Source: Paracoccaceae bacterium
GTDB taxonomy: Bacteria > Pseudomonadota > Alphaproteobacteria > Rhodobacterales > Rhodobacteraceae
NCBI GenBank assembly: GCA_024742835.1
Contig: JANSXS010000065.1
Location: 1 to 64,000, forward strand
Direction of reading: 5' to 3'
DNA: 64,000 nt
Position 1 is the first letter of the stretch, and every line of letters starts with the position of its first letter. A program made the translations under genes and the position numbers. Below the pieces are notes generated by a model. The model had not been told where the DNA came from. It did not search any database and saw only the letters and a list, made by a program, of their open reading frames with translations. Below are positions 37,233-45,597 of the stretch, piece by piece.

Positions 37233-38456
37233 ATGAACACATTATGGTTCCTTCACCAAAATGCATCCTGGCTATCTGCCGGTGCCCTGCTGATGTTCCT
37301 GTCAAGTTTCGGGCAAACATTCTTCATCTCGATTTTCGCGGGGCATATACGCGAAAGCTTTGATCTCTCGCACGGGGCGTGGGGCGGAATCTATACGCTG
37401 GGCACCTCTGCATCGGCGGTTTTGATGATCTGGGCCGGTGGGTTGACCGACAGTTTTCGCGTCCGCGTGCTTGCGCCCGTGATCCTGATTTTATTGATGG
37501 CTGCCTGCATTGGCATGGCAATTAATCAGTCTTGGTGGGGTCTTGTCCTCGTGATCTTTGCGTTGCGCTTTACCGGGCAAGGCATGACCAGTCATATCGC
37601 GATGGTCGCAATGTCGCGATGGTTCATCGCCACGCGCGGCAAAGCGTTATCCGTTGCGACGCTGGGCTTTGCGCTAGGCGAGGCGCTTTTGCCACTTCTC
37701 TTTGTCGCGCTGATGGGGCTGTATGACTGGCGCGCGCTTTGGGGGCTGGCCGGGGTAGCGGCCTTTCTCGGGGTTCCAGCGCTTATGCTTTTGCTGCGCC
37801 GGGAACGCACGCCACAATCCATGGCCCAGGATAGTCAGGCCGTCGGTATGCTAAGCCAACACTGGACGCGCAATCAAACGCTTGGGCACTGGCTTTTCTG
37901 GTTCATGATACCCGCGCTACTTGGCCCATCTGCGTTCAACACCGCATTCTTTTTTCATCAGGTGCATTTCGCCAGCATCAAATCTGTCGACCATGTAGGG
38001 CTTGTCGCGATGTTTCCCCTTTATACGGTGGTTGGCATCGGTGCGATGATTGCTTCTGGCTGGGCGCTTGATCGGTATGGAACCGCGCGATTGATGCCGT
38101 TCATGCAAATACCCATGGTTGCCGCCTTCGTGCTTTTCGCGATCGCACAGAACACCCTGACATTGCTGGCGGGTTTCGTGTGTCTTGGCCTGACAACCGG
38201 CGCCAACACCACCTTGCCAAGCGCCTTTTGGGCAGAGTTTTATGGCACCGCGCGGCTTGGCTCGATCAAGGCGATGGCGGCGGCGGTCATGGTGTTTGGA
38301 TCGGCGATTGGGCCGGGTCTGACCGGGCTGGGAATTGACCTTGGTCTTGGACTTGAGACGCAATACCTGATTGTCGCGGGGTATTTCGCCTTTGCAACTG
38401 TCATGATGACCACGGGCATTCTGCGGGCACGTCGGCTGCTACCTGTTGCGCCGTAG
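37233..38456 (+). CDS. Major facilitator superfamily transporter
   Basis: The product has about 407 residues and twelve predicted membrane segments. The loop-2 region GGLTDSFRVRVLAP resembles the MFS signature between segments 2 and 3, and RFTGQGMTSHIAMVAMSRWF is typical of the nitrate/oxalate-like or monocarboxylate-like groups. The substrate cannot be told. The start is uncertain: in-frame ATGs also occur at 37164 and 37209, none with a good ribosome site. The 3' end overlaps the convergent Smr gene by 18 bases. Confidence 0.78.
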   Translation: MNTLWFLHQNASWLSAGALLMFLSSFGQTFFISIFAGHIRESFDLSHGAWGGIYTLGTSASAVLMIWAGGLTDSFRVRVLAPVILILLMAACIGMAINQSWWGLVLVIFALRFTGQGMTSHIAMVAMSRWFIATRGKALSVATLGFALGEALLPLLFVALMGLYDWRALWGLAGVAAFLGVPALMLLLRRERTPQSMAQDSQAVGMLSQHWTRNQTLGHWLFWFMIPALLGPSAFNTAFFFHQVHFASIKSVDHVGLVAMFPLYTVVGIGAMIASGWALDRYGTARLMPFMQIPMVAAFVLFAIAQNTLTLLAGFVCLGLTTGANTTLPSAFWAEFYGTARLGSIKAMAAAVMVFGSAIGPGLTGLGIDLGLGLETQYLIVAGYFAFATVMMTTGILRARRLLPVAP

Positions 38457-39026
38457 ATAGACATAGTATGCCCCGGTGCCGCCGTGTCTTTGATGAGCCG
38501 GCGTGATCTGAAGCACCGCCAGCGACAAAGGCGGTCGGGACAGCCAATCCGGCACCGCGTGCCGTAGGACTCCATGACGCACCGGGATCGGCCCATCGTC
38601 ATCAGCGTGCCTACCCTTACCTGTAATCACAAGGATCAGGCGCTTGCCCTCGACCTGTGCGCGCAGAACGAAGCCACTGAGCACAGGATGCGCGCGGGCA
38701 AGGGTCATCCCATGCAGATCAATTCGCGCCTCGGGGACAAGACGACCGCGTTTCAGGCGGGTATGTGCCTTTTTGTCCATGGCAACGGATTGTTGCGTCA
38801 ACCGTTCCGTCAAACCGGGTGACACATCATGTTGCCCCGTGTCAGAACCGCTTTTCTCGCCGATATCGAAGGCCGGCAATCGGGTCGCCGAGGACACCTC
38901 GCGGGACGGACGCTGTGCAATCGCCCGTGGCATGTCCACGGGGCGCTCGGGGCGGCGCCGTTCTGTTGTGCGCGCAACCTTATCCCACAATTCCTGTTCT
39001 TCCGGGGTCAATCTACGGCGGCTCAT
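38439..39026 (-). CDS. Smr-domain protein
   Basis: The 195-residue product has a disordered N-terminal half (about 1-95) and a C-terminal Smr domain, with IDLHGMTLARAHPVL and LVITGKGRHADDDGPI giving the usual DLHG and GKG motifs. Smr domains act as nucleases in MutS2 and other proteins; stand-alone short forms are of unknown role. The stop codon end overlaps the MFS gene on the other strand. The start overlaps the mltA stop by four bases. Confidence 0.85.
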   Translation of the reverse strand: MSRRRLTPEEQELWDKVARTTERRRPERPVDMPRAIAQRPSREVSSATRLPAFDIGEKSGSDTGQHDVSPGLTERLTQQSVAMDKKAHTRLKRGRLVPEARIDLHGMTLARAHPVLSGFVLRAQVEGKRLILVITGKGRHADDDGPIPVRHGVLRHAVPDWLSRPPLSLAVLQITPAHQRHGGTGAYYVYLRRNR

Positions 39027-40054
39027 TGGTATAGATCCGTTGCCATCGCAAAGGCGCGCTGAATCGGCAAAAGAACCACCATCCGCCCCGGATCGCGCAG
39101 GCGCCCCGCCCTGCGCCCGGCCTGATCACCGGTCCCGATAAAAATATCCGCGCGCTGCGCGCCCTTGATGGCAGAGCCGGTATCCTGTGCCACCATCAGA
39201 CGGCGCATCGGCGTAGCGCCTTCCTTTTCTATCCAGACCGGCGCACCGAGTGGAACAAAAGCGGGGTCCACCGCGACGGTCCTTTCAGGGGTAATAGAGC
39301 GGTTCATGGCACCCAATGGTCCAAGATGCGGTGCAACAGACCCTATTTCACGGAAAAAGACATATGACGGATTGTGCCACAACAGTTTCTGTCCATCGTC
39401 TGGATTGCGGCGGACCCAGTTCTTGATCACCTGTGCGGAGACTTGATGCGGGCTATAAATTCCCCGGCGTACAAGTTCCGCACCAACGGACCGATATTCA
39501 TGCCCATTGGATCCGCCATATCCCAACCGGATCACATTTCCATCCGGCAGGCGGATGCGCCCAGACCCCTGGATCTGAAGAAAGAAAAGCTCAACCGGGT
39601 CATCGACCCAGGCGATTTCGTGACCGCGCATGAAGTCCCCGGTCTCAATCTGTTCCCGCGTATACCACGGGTTTGAAAGCTTTGCCGCGCGCGGTTCCTT
39701 ATAAACAGGATAGCGGTATCGCGCCGAAGGACGTAGCGCGCCGTCAAGCTGGGGTTCGAAATAGCCAGTAAAGAGCGCGGGCTTCCCGTCTTCGATCAGG
39801 ACTGGACGAAAGAACAGCTCGAAAAAACCCCGCGGGTCCGGTTCTTGTTGCGCAAGAGCACAGAGCGCGGACCAGTCGGGGTCTTTCAGATCCGTACAGG
39901 TTACAAGAAACGCCTCCAGCGCGCCCGCATGATCGTCCTCTGCCCAAGATCGAAGTTCCGAGAAATCAAGAACGGTACGTGTGACGTCTTCCTCGGATGC
40001 GGCCATGGTCGCTCCAAACGCAAAGCATATGGATGCGACCCAGACCTTGATCAT
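39023..40054 (-). CDS. mltA: Membrane-bound lytic murein transglycosylase A
   Basis: MltA cleaves peptidoglycan glycan strands to leave 1,6-anhydro-muramate ends, substrates for recycling by AmgK/MurU elsewhere in this window. The 343-residue product has a signal peptide (residues 1-20), the MltA domain (PALFTGYFEPQLDG, then SGRIRLPDG) and a C-terminal 3D domain (MVAQDTGSAIKGAQRADIF) with its catalytic Asp residues. No lipobox Cys is apparent, so it may be soluble periplasmic despite the family name. The start overlaps the upstream Tim44-like gene by four bases. Confidence 0.92.
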   Translation of the reverse strand: MIKVWVASICFAFGATMAASEEDVTRTVLDFSELRSWAEDDHAGALEAFLVTCTDLKDPDWSALCALAQQEPDPRGFFELFFRPVLIEDGKPALFTGYFEPQLDGALRPSARYRYPVYKEPRAAKLSNPWYTREQIETGDFMRGHEIAWVDDPVELFFLQIQGSGRIRLPDGNVIRLGYGGSNGHEYRSVGAELVRRGIYSPHQVSAQVIKNWVRRNPDDGQKLLWHNPSYVFFREIGSVAPHLGPLGAMNRSITPERTVAVDPAFVPLGAPVWIEKEGATPMRRLMVAQDTGSAIKGAQRADIFIGTGDQAGRRAGRLRDPGRMVVLLPIQRAFAMATDLYQ

Positions 40055-40713
40055 TCGCCCGTGGCAACAAGCCGCCAGTTGGGGTCGTCTGCACCCAGTT
40101 CACGCTCGAACGTCCAGACGTCCTTTTGCTTTTTCGGGCTGCCCGGCTTGCCCTCGATGGTTTCACCATCGGCATCCTTGACGACCGAAATCAACTCTCC
40201 GACAAACCGTACGGTGATTTCGCCTTTGCGGGTCATATCGTCAAACTTCGCATCGACAAGAGAGGTTTCTCGCACGCCCACGAATTCTGCTTCGATCGTC
40301 AGACCTTTTTCCTGTCGTGCGTCAACCACCTGTGAGAAGGCCTCGAAAACGTCCTCGGACAGGAACGGTGCCATCTCATCCATTTGACCACGTTCAAATG
40401 ACATCAGGATCCATTCATAAGCCTGTTTCGCACCGCCGAGGAATTCACCCACCACAAAGCTGGGCTCGGCGCGTTTCATTTCCGCCAGCGCCTTGGCCGC
40501 CTCGGACCCTTCGGCCACGTGGTCAATGATATCATGATCCGGACCGCCTTCGATCACCTCGAATTCCTGTCGCGGTGTCGGGGTCGCCGGGGCGCGGCGT
40601 CCGCTTGGGGGGCCTTCGAAACCGTCACGGGTGCCTAGCACGCTCTTGAGCCGCAGGATCAGAAAGATCGCGATGCCAGCGAGCACCAAAAGTTGAAGTA
40701 GGGGGGAATTCAT
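40051..40713 (-). CDS. Tim44/TimA-like membrane-associated protein
   Basis: The 220-residue product has one N-terminal membrane segment (LLQLLVLAGIAIFLILRL), a Pro/Arg-rich linker and a Tim44-like NTF2-fold domain (about residues 80-215, with FVVGEFLGGAKQAYEWILMSFERG and DVWTFERELGADDPNW). Alphaproteobacterial members are relatives of mitochondrial Tim44 and are thought to act at the inner membrane. The start ATG has GAGGTAA upstream. It is divergent from fxsA, a conserved alphaproteobacterial neighbourhood with secB. Confidence 0.88.
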   Translation of the reverse strand: MNSPLLQLLVLAGIAIFLILRLKSVLGTRDGFEGPPSGRRAPATPTPRQEFEVIEGGPDHDIIDHVAEGSEAAKALAEMKRAEPSFVVGEFLGGAKQAYEWILMSFERGQMDEMAPFLSEDVFEAFSQVVDARQEKGLTIEAEFVGVRETSLVDAKFDDMTRKGEITVRFVGELISVVKDADGETIEGKPGSPKKQKDVWTFERELGADDPNWRLVATGE

Positions 40714-40825
40714 TCTTACCTCTCGACCTGCCGGGCGTGGCATCCACGCCTTTGCACTCCTATGTAGGGTGTTGACCGTGCCAAGTCTACCACACCCGGT
40801 CCTGAATTGCGCGAGAGGTAAACAC

Positions 40826-41314
40826 ATGTGGCTCTTTCTGGCTTTCCTTGCCATTCCACTCATCGAGATTGCTTTGTTCATCCAGGTTGGTGGGCTGATC
40901 GGGCTATGGCCAACGCTGGGCATTGTCGTTCTGACGGCGATTCTTGGAACGTGGCTGGTCCGTACACAAGGCCGGATGGCGATAAATCACTTGCGATCCT
41001 CATTTAACGAGCTGAACGACCCAACCGAACCCTTGGCGCATGGCGCGATGATCCTGATTGCCGGTGCTCTTTTGCTGACGCCGGGGTTTTTCACGGACGC
41101 TGTCGGCTTTGCGCTTCTGACACCGGCTTTCCGGCGCGCCGCGTTCGACTATCTGCGAAAGCGCGTCCATGTGGCACGGTTCGAAATGGGCGAAACTCCT
41201 CAGGATCCGCGCAAGCCCTCGCGCCCGTCCGACGATGTGATCGACGCTGAGTACAAAGATGTCAGCACGGCGAAAAAACCCACGCATGAAAGCTCCGGCT
41301 GGACAAAGCATTGA
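40826..41314 (+). CDS. fxsA: FxsA family membrane protein
   Basis: The 162-residue product has the FxsA pattern: hydrophobic N terminus LFLAFLAIPLIEIALFIQVG, then LGTWLVRTQG and GALLLTPGFFTDAVGFALL. FxsA overproduction relieves F-exclusion of phage T7 in E. coli; its normal job is unclear. The C-terminal 50 residues are polar and variable. The start has GAGGTAA upstream, mirroring the ribosome site of the divergent Tim44-like gene. Confidence 0.9.
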   Translation: MWLFLAFLAIPLIEIALFIQVGGLIGLWPTLGIVVLTAILGTWLVRTQGRMAINHLRSSFNELNDPTEPLAHGAMILIAGALLLTPGFFTDAVGFALLTPAFRRAAFDYLRKRVHVARFEMGETPQDPRKPSRPSDDVIDAEYKDVSTAKKPTHESSGWTKH

Positions 41315-41374
41315 GCGGCCTGTTTCATCCTGCTAATCGTTTCCCAGACATCGTTTCCCCTTAGGAGAATTCCA

Positions 41375-41899
41375 TTGACCGACGAAACCACCAATCCTCC
41401 GGAACAGCCAGAAGCAGCCGACACGCCCAAACCGGCAGCGCCCAAGATGAACGTGCTGACCCAGTTCATTCGTGACCTGTCTTTCGAAAACGTTCTGGCC
41501 CAGCGCGGCACCGGCGGCGAAGTATCACCCGACGTTCAGGTTGCCGTGAACCTTGATGCGAAAAAGCGGTCAGCGGAGCATCAGTTCGAGGTCACCACAA
41601 AATTGACCGTGACATCCAGGAACAAGGGCACCGACGAACAGCTTTTCTTGATGGAGCTGGAATATGTCGGCGTATTCCACATCGAAAACGTGCCGGAGGA
41701 ACAGATGCACCCATTCCTGTTGATTGAATGTCCCCGCATGGTGTTCCCGTTTGTGCGCCGTATCGTCAGTGACGTGACCCGCGATGGTGGATTCCCGCCG
41801 CTGAACCTTGAAACGATTGATTTTGTACAGCTTTATCGCAACGAAATCATGCGCCGGCAGGCGGAAACCGCCAGCGGAGAGGTCAAGCACGACGCCTAA
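41375..41899 (+). CDS. secB: Protein-export chaperone SecB
   Basis: SecB keeps preproteins unfolded and hands them to SecA. The 174-residue product has PKMNVLTQFIRDLSFENVLA, QVAVNLDAKKRSAEHQFEV, ECPRMVFPFVRRIVSDVTRDGG and FPPLNLETIDFVQLY cores, all characteristic. The start codon is TTG, preceded by TTAGGAG at a good distance. It is 60 bases downstream of fxsA and convergent with dnaQ, with a four-base overlap of the 3' ends. Confidence 0.96.
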   Translation: MTDETTNPPEQPEAADTPKPAAPKMNVLTQFIRDLSFENVLAQRGTGGEVSPDVQVAVNLDAKKRSAEHQFEVTTKLTVTSRNKGTDEQLFLMELEYVGVFHIENVPEEQMHPFLLIECPRMVFPFVRRIVSDVTRDGGFPPLNLETIDFVQLYRNEIMRRQAETASGEVKHDA

Positions 41900-42591
41900 A
41901 CGAACGCCTTCCAGAGCGCGCCATCGCCCATCTTGTCAACAAGGGCTTGATGCGCGGCGCGCTCTTCTTGCGTGATGCGGGGCGGTAATGGTGCCGAGCG
42001 CGGGCGCGGGCGCCACGTCTCCTCGGTATCGGTGCCCTTGTCAGCATTGAAACGGCCAGCCAATGCAAAGTCTGGCTGTCGCCCGCCGATCAGCTCCAGA
42101 TAGACCTCGGCAAGAATTTCAGAATCAAGCAACGCTCCGTGTAGCGTCCGCGCAGCATTGTCGATGTTGAAACGGCGACACAGCGCATCCAGCGATGCGG
42201 GAGACCCTGGAAATTTCTTTCGGGCCATGTCCAGCGTATCGACAGCCTGCGACCAAGGCAGTTTCGGCATGTTCAGCCAACCAAGCTCGGCGTTGAGAAA
42301 TTTCATGTCGAAGGCGGCGTTGTGAATAACAAGCTTCGCATCACCCACGAAATCCAGAAACTCTTGGGCAATCTGCCTGAATACCGGCTTATCGCGCAAG
42401 AAATCATCGCCCAACCCATGAACTTCAAAGGCTTCTTGCGGCATCCCGCGTTGGGGATTGATGTATTGATGATAGGTGCGGCCCGTGGGCATATGGTTAT
42501 AAAGCTCCACGCCGCCGATCTCGACAATCCGGTCACCCTCTTCGGGGTTGAAACCCGTTGTTTCGGTATCAAGAACAATTTCCCGCATCAC
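41896..42591 (-). CDS. dnaQ: DNA polymerase III epsilon subunit (proofreading exonuclease)
   Basis: The 231-residue product removes mismatched 3' nucleotides in the replicase. Exo I is VLDTETTGFNPEEGDRIVE, Exo II is HNAAFDMKFLNAEL and Exo III is HGALLDSEILAEVYLEL, giving all DEDDh residues. It is last in a minus-strand chain maf-aroE-coaE-dnaQ in which each stop overlaps the next start by four bases, so the four are translated as one unit. Confidence 0.95.
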   Translation of the reverse strand: MMREIVLDTETTGFNPEEGDRIVEIGGVELYNHMPTGRTYHQYINPQRGMPQEAFEVHGLGDDFLRDKPVFRQIAQEFLDFVGDAKLVIHNAAFDMKFLNAELGWLNMPKLPWSQAVDTLDMARKKFPGSPASLDALCRRFNIDNAARTLHGALLDSEILAEVYLELIGGRQPDFALAGRFNADKGTDTEETWRPRPRSAPLPPRITQEERAAHQALVDKMGDGALWKAFV

Positions 42592-43175
42592 CCGATCCCC
42601 TGCTGAATATCCGTGATCACCGCCTGCACTTGTTGGCGGGCATGATCAAGGGTATCTGTTTCGATTACATAGTCGGCGCGGGCACGTTTTTCGGCATCGG
42701 GCAACTGTTTGGCAAGGATAGTCTCGAATTGTGCCCCGGTCATGCTGCCACGTTGCAGCACTCTGGCACGTTGGATATCTGGCGCAACAGTGACGCAAAC
42801 CACGGCATGAAGCCACCCGTCAGCCCCGGTTTCATAAAGCAACGGAATGTCGAAAACGGCTATGTCTGATGTGGTTTCATCCAGAAAGCACGCCCGATCC
42901 TTTGCGACCAGGGGATGCACGATTGCTTCAACGTCGTTCAAGGCTTCCGGGCGTTCGGCGATAATAGCCTTCAACCGATCGCGCGACACCGCGCCTCGCT
43001 CTATCACCCCGGAAAACATGGCGTGAAGCGGAGCAACTGCCGCGCCGCCCTTTGCGTAAAGCCGATGAACCGCGTCATCGGCGTCCCACACAGCGCATCC
43101 CGCCTCTTTGAACAGACGAGCCGTGGTGGATTTGCCCATCCCAATAGAGCCTGTCAAACCCAGAAGATAGGTCAT
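42588..43175 (-). CDS. coaE: Dephospho-CoA kinase
   Basis: CoaE phosphorylates dephospho-CoA in the last step of coenzyme A synthesis. The 195-residue product has the P-loop GLTGSIGMGKSTTARLF, the substrate region VWDADDAVHRLY and the lid segment TVAPDIQRARVLQR. Length and motifs are typical. It is embedded in the coupled maf-aroE-coaE-dnaQ operon. Confidence 0.95.
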   Translation of the reverse strand: MTYLLGLTGSIGMGKSTTARLFKEAGCAVWDADDAVHRLYAKGGAAVAPLHAMFSGVIERGAVSRDRLKAIIAERPEALNDVEAIVHPLVAKDRACFLDETTSDIAVFDIPLLYETGADGWLHAVVCVTVAPDIQRARVLQRGSMTGAQFETILAKQLPDAEKRARADYVIETDTLDHARQQVQAVITDIQQGIG

Positions 43176-44005
43176 CGCAGGGCGGCGGCCCGAGTTGCGC
43201 TGTCGACGACGGGCCGAACACCGAACCAGCGTTCAAAGGCTGGCACCGCCTGATGCAGCAACATGCCCAATCCGTCTACTGTGGCACATCCCATTTCTTC
43301 GGCTTCGATCAAAAGCTGTGTCTTGAGCGGCGCGTAAACGATATCCGTCACCAATGTGCCCTTTCGCAGCCCATCAAGCGGCACCCGCAAGGGCGGTTTG
43401 CCCAACATACCAAGCGAGGTAGTGTTCACGACCGTTGCGGCATCCTCCATCATGTTGCCGGCCTGAACCCAGTCCACAACTATCAAACTCTTGCCAAACT
43501 CGGTTTGTAGCGCCTCTGCACGCACGCGGGTCCGGTTGGAGATCATGATTTCTGGCACGCCAACCTCCAACAGCGCGGCAATCACTGCGCGCGCGGCGCC
43601 GCCTGCACCAAGGATCGCTGCCGGACCAGCCTTTGGATCCCAGTTCGGCGCGGATTGTTGAAGGTTGCGGATAAACCCGATGCCGTCCGTATTATCCGCT
43701 TGGATCTGACCATCCTTGCGAAAAATGATGGTGTTCGCCGCTCCGATCAGCGTCGCCCGATCCGTGACCAGGTCCGCGATTTCCAGAATCTTTTCCTTGT
43801 GCGGCACAGTGATGTTCACGCCGACAAAGCCCATCTGCGGCAAGGTCCGCAGCACATGTTCCAGGTTGTCCGCAACGACATCCATGGGAATGTAGTAACC
43901 AGGCAAGCCATGCATCTTGAGCCAGTGCATATGTATCTGCGGAGATTTGGAATGTGCCACAGGTGATCCGATGACACCGGCCAAGGGTATGCGAGTGTTT
44001 GTCAT
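43172..44005 (-). CDS. aroE: Shikimate dehydrogenase
   Basis: AroE reduces 3-dehydroshikimate with NADPH in aromatic amino-acid synthesis. The 277-residue product has the shikimate site GSPVAHSKSPQIHMHWL, the catalytic Lys-containing NITVPHKEKILEIAD and the nucleotide motif ILGAGGAARAVIAAL. The C-terminal DGLGMLLHQAVPAFERWFG is characteristic. It lies between maf and coaE with four-base overlaps on both sides. Confidence 0.96.
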   Translation of the reverse strand: MTNTRIPLAGVIGSPVAHSKSPQIHMHWLKMHGLPGYYIPMDVVADNLEHVLRTLPQMGFVGVNITVPHKEKILEIADLVTDRATLIGAANTIIFRKDGQIQADNTDGIGFIRNLQQSAPNWDPKAGPAAILGAGGAARAVIAALLEVGVPEIMISNRTRVRAEALQTEFGKSLIVVDWVQAGNMMEDAATVVNTTSLGMLGKPPLRVPLDGLRKGTLVTDIVYAPLKTQLLIEAEEMGCATVDGLGMLLHQAVPAFERWFGVRPVVDSATRAAALR

Positions 44006-44601
44006 GTATCCAGTTCTCCTCGCAGGCTCAGATACGATAAAAGTTCCAATAGCGGCAGGCCAAGTACGTTGAAATAATCGCCCTGTACTTGCGCAAAAAG
44101 TCTCACGCCCTCTTCTTCCAATTTATACGCTCCGACCGCATGTTGAATACTGTTCCAGTTCCGATCCACGTAGCCTTGTAGATACGCATCTGAGACTTGC
44201 CGCATAACCAATCTGACCACACCCACATGCCGCCATATGGGGGCGCTGTCTTCATAGATGACGGCGGCTGACAACAACTCATGCGATCTGCCGCGCATCG
44301 CGCGTAGCTGGCGCAGCGCGGTTTCCTTGCTGTCGGGTTTCGACAGGATCCCATCCTCAAAACTCAACACCTGGTCAGCACCGATCACCAACGCATCAGG
44401 ACGCTTCATCGCGACCTTGCGCGCTTTCATTTCTGCCAAAGCATCGGCGATGTCACGCGGGCTGGCTTTTTCAGCAAGCATGGCATCGCGCAAGGCGTTT
44501 TCATCGACGCGGGCTGGCACCACGTCAAACGCAACGCCCGCATTACGCAAAAGCGTCTGCCGGATTTGAGATTGCGAGGCCAGAACAAGGGGGCGTGGCA
44601 T
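44002..44601 (-). CDS. maf: Maf family nucleotide pyrophosphatase
   Basis: Maf proteins hydrolyse non-canonical or canonical nucleoside triphosphates and thus sanitise the pool or affect septum formation. The 199-residue product has LVLASQSQIRQTLLRNAGV, the ALVIGADQVLSFEDGILSKP motif and the C-terminal GLPLLELLSYL. The ATG at 44601 is chosen, since the family begins (M)PRPLVLAS. It is the first gene of the coupled operon and lies next to the proposed replication origin. Confidence 0.92.
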   Translation of the reverse strand: MPRPLVLASQSQIRQTLLRNAGVAFDVVPARVDENALRDAMLAEKASPRDIADALAEMKARKVAMKRPDALVIGADQVLSFEDGILSKPDSKETALRQLRAMRGRSHELLSAAVIYEDSAPIWRHVGVVRLVMRQVSDAYLQGYVDRNWNSIQHAVGAYKLEEEGVRLFAQVQGDYFNVLGLPLLELLSYLSLRGELDT

Positions 44602-45012
44602 GTGGATATCCCATGTGTCGTTTGAGAACCTTTTACGGTTTGTTAACAGGCTTTGCCAATCTCTGTTCGTTCGCAACACTCATCAGGTTCGATCCGCTCT
44701 GCTCCAAGGCTTTTGTGCATCGGTGGATAAGCATAACCAAGAGCGTCAAACACTGTTGGCCATGCTGCCCGTCTCCCAGCTTTACCCACAGTTCGATGCT
44801 GTCCCGTTGCACGCTTACCCGTTGATAATAATATGTAAATATTTCACCTAGCAGGTTTCTATGAAACATATCCATACTTGTAGATATCCCTGTTCGGGTG
44901 TGCAAAACCGGTGGTATATCCAAAGGATCCACAGCTTTGCAGTACCCCTACATAATCATCATCCTTTTTTCTTTCTTTTTAATTTATTAAGAAGACCCGT
45001 ACCAAACCGGGG
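44602..45012. other. Candidate chromosomal replication origin (oriC)
   Basis: This 411-base gap separates the minus-strand maf operon from the plus-strand hemJ-rho-mnmEG-rsmG-parAB genes. Near-consensus DnaA boxes (TTATCCACA) are GGTGGATAA at 44722, TTACCCACA at 44782 (each 8/9) and GGATCCACA at 44925 (7/9). TGTGGATAT at 44601 (8/9) overlaps the Maf start. AT-rich tracts lie at 44823-44848 and 44964-44990, a pyrimidine-rich run ending AATTTATTAA. Two parS sites are 3.2 and 5.1 kb away. Synteny with other alphaproteobacterial origins supports the call. Confidence 0.65.
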
Positions 45013-45468
45013 ATGACCATGAGTGATTTTTTTGCCACGCTTTATCCATGGATGAAGTCATTGCACATTATGGCCGTTATCGCCTGGATGGCGGGGTTGT
45101 TCTATCTGCCAAGATTGTTCGTGTACCATGCTGAACAATCCACGCCGGGAGACAGCCGTGACGAGGTCTTTCAGACGATGGAACACAAGCTTCTCAAGCT
45201 GATCATGAACCCGTCAATGATCGTGACCTGGATTGCCGGTCTTTGGTTGGTAGCCACGCCTGGCATCGTGGATTGGGCGGCCGTCTGGCCTTACCTCAAG
45301 GGGGCGTCGGTCATCGCGATGACATGGTTCCACATGTGGCTCGCCAAGCGGCGCAAGGATTTCATGGCGGGCAGCAACGCGTTGTCGGGGCGTAAATACC
45401 GCTTGATGAACGAGGTGCCGACACTGCTGATGGTTATTATCGTGCTATCCGTCGTGGTGAAATTCTAA
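45013..45468 (+). CDS. hemJ: Protoporphyrinogen oxidase HemJ
   Basis: HemJ oxidises protoporphyrinogen IX in haem synthesis in bacteria lacking HemG/HemY. The 151-residue product has four membrane segments and the conserved SLHIMAVIAWMAGLFYLPRLFVYH start with the essential His, plus WFHMWLAKRRKDF and the C-terminal NEVPTLLMVIIVLSVVV. ATGs at 45013 and 45019 are both possible. It is the first rightward gene after the proposed origin. Confidence 0.93.
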   Translation: MTMSDFFATLYPWMKSLHIMAVIAWMAGLFYLPRLFVYHAEQSTPGDSRDEVFQTMEHKLLKLIMNPSMIVTWIAGLWLVATPGIVDWAAVWPYLKGASVIAMTWFHMWLAKRRKDFMAGSNALSGRKYRLMNEVPTLLMVIIVLSVVVKF

Positions 45469-45597
45469 GCGTGATTGACTCCCGCCCGTGTTCTGCATAA
45501 GGAAATGCAGACGGCCCCCATTCGGGTGCGCCATTTCCCACGATTACACATCAAGATGCCCATGCGTTACTATCTTGGCATCCCAAGGATCTTTCAA

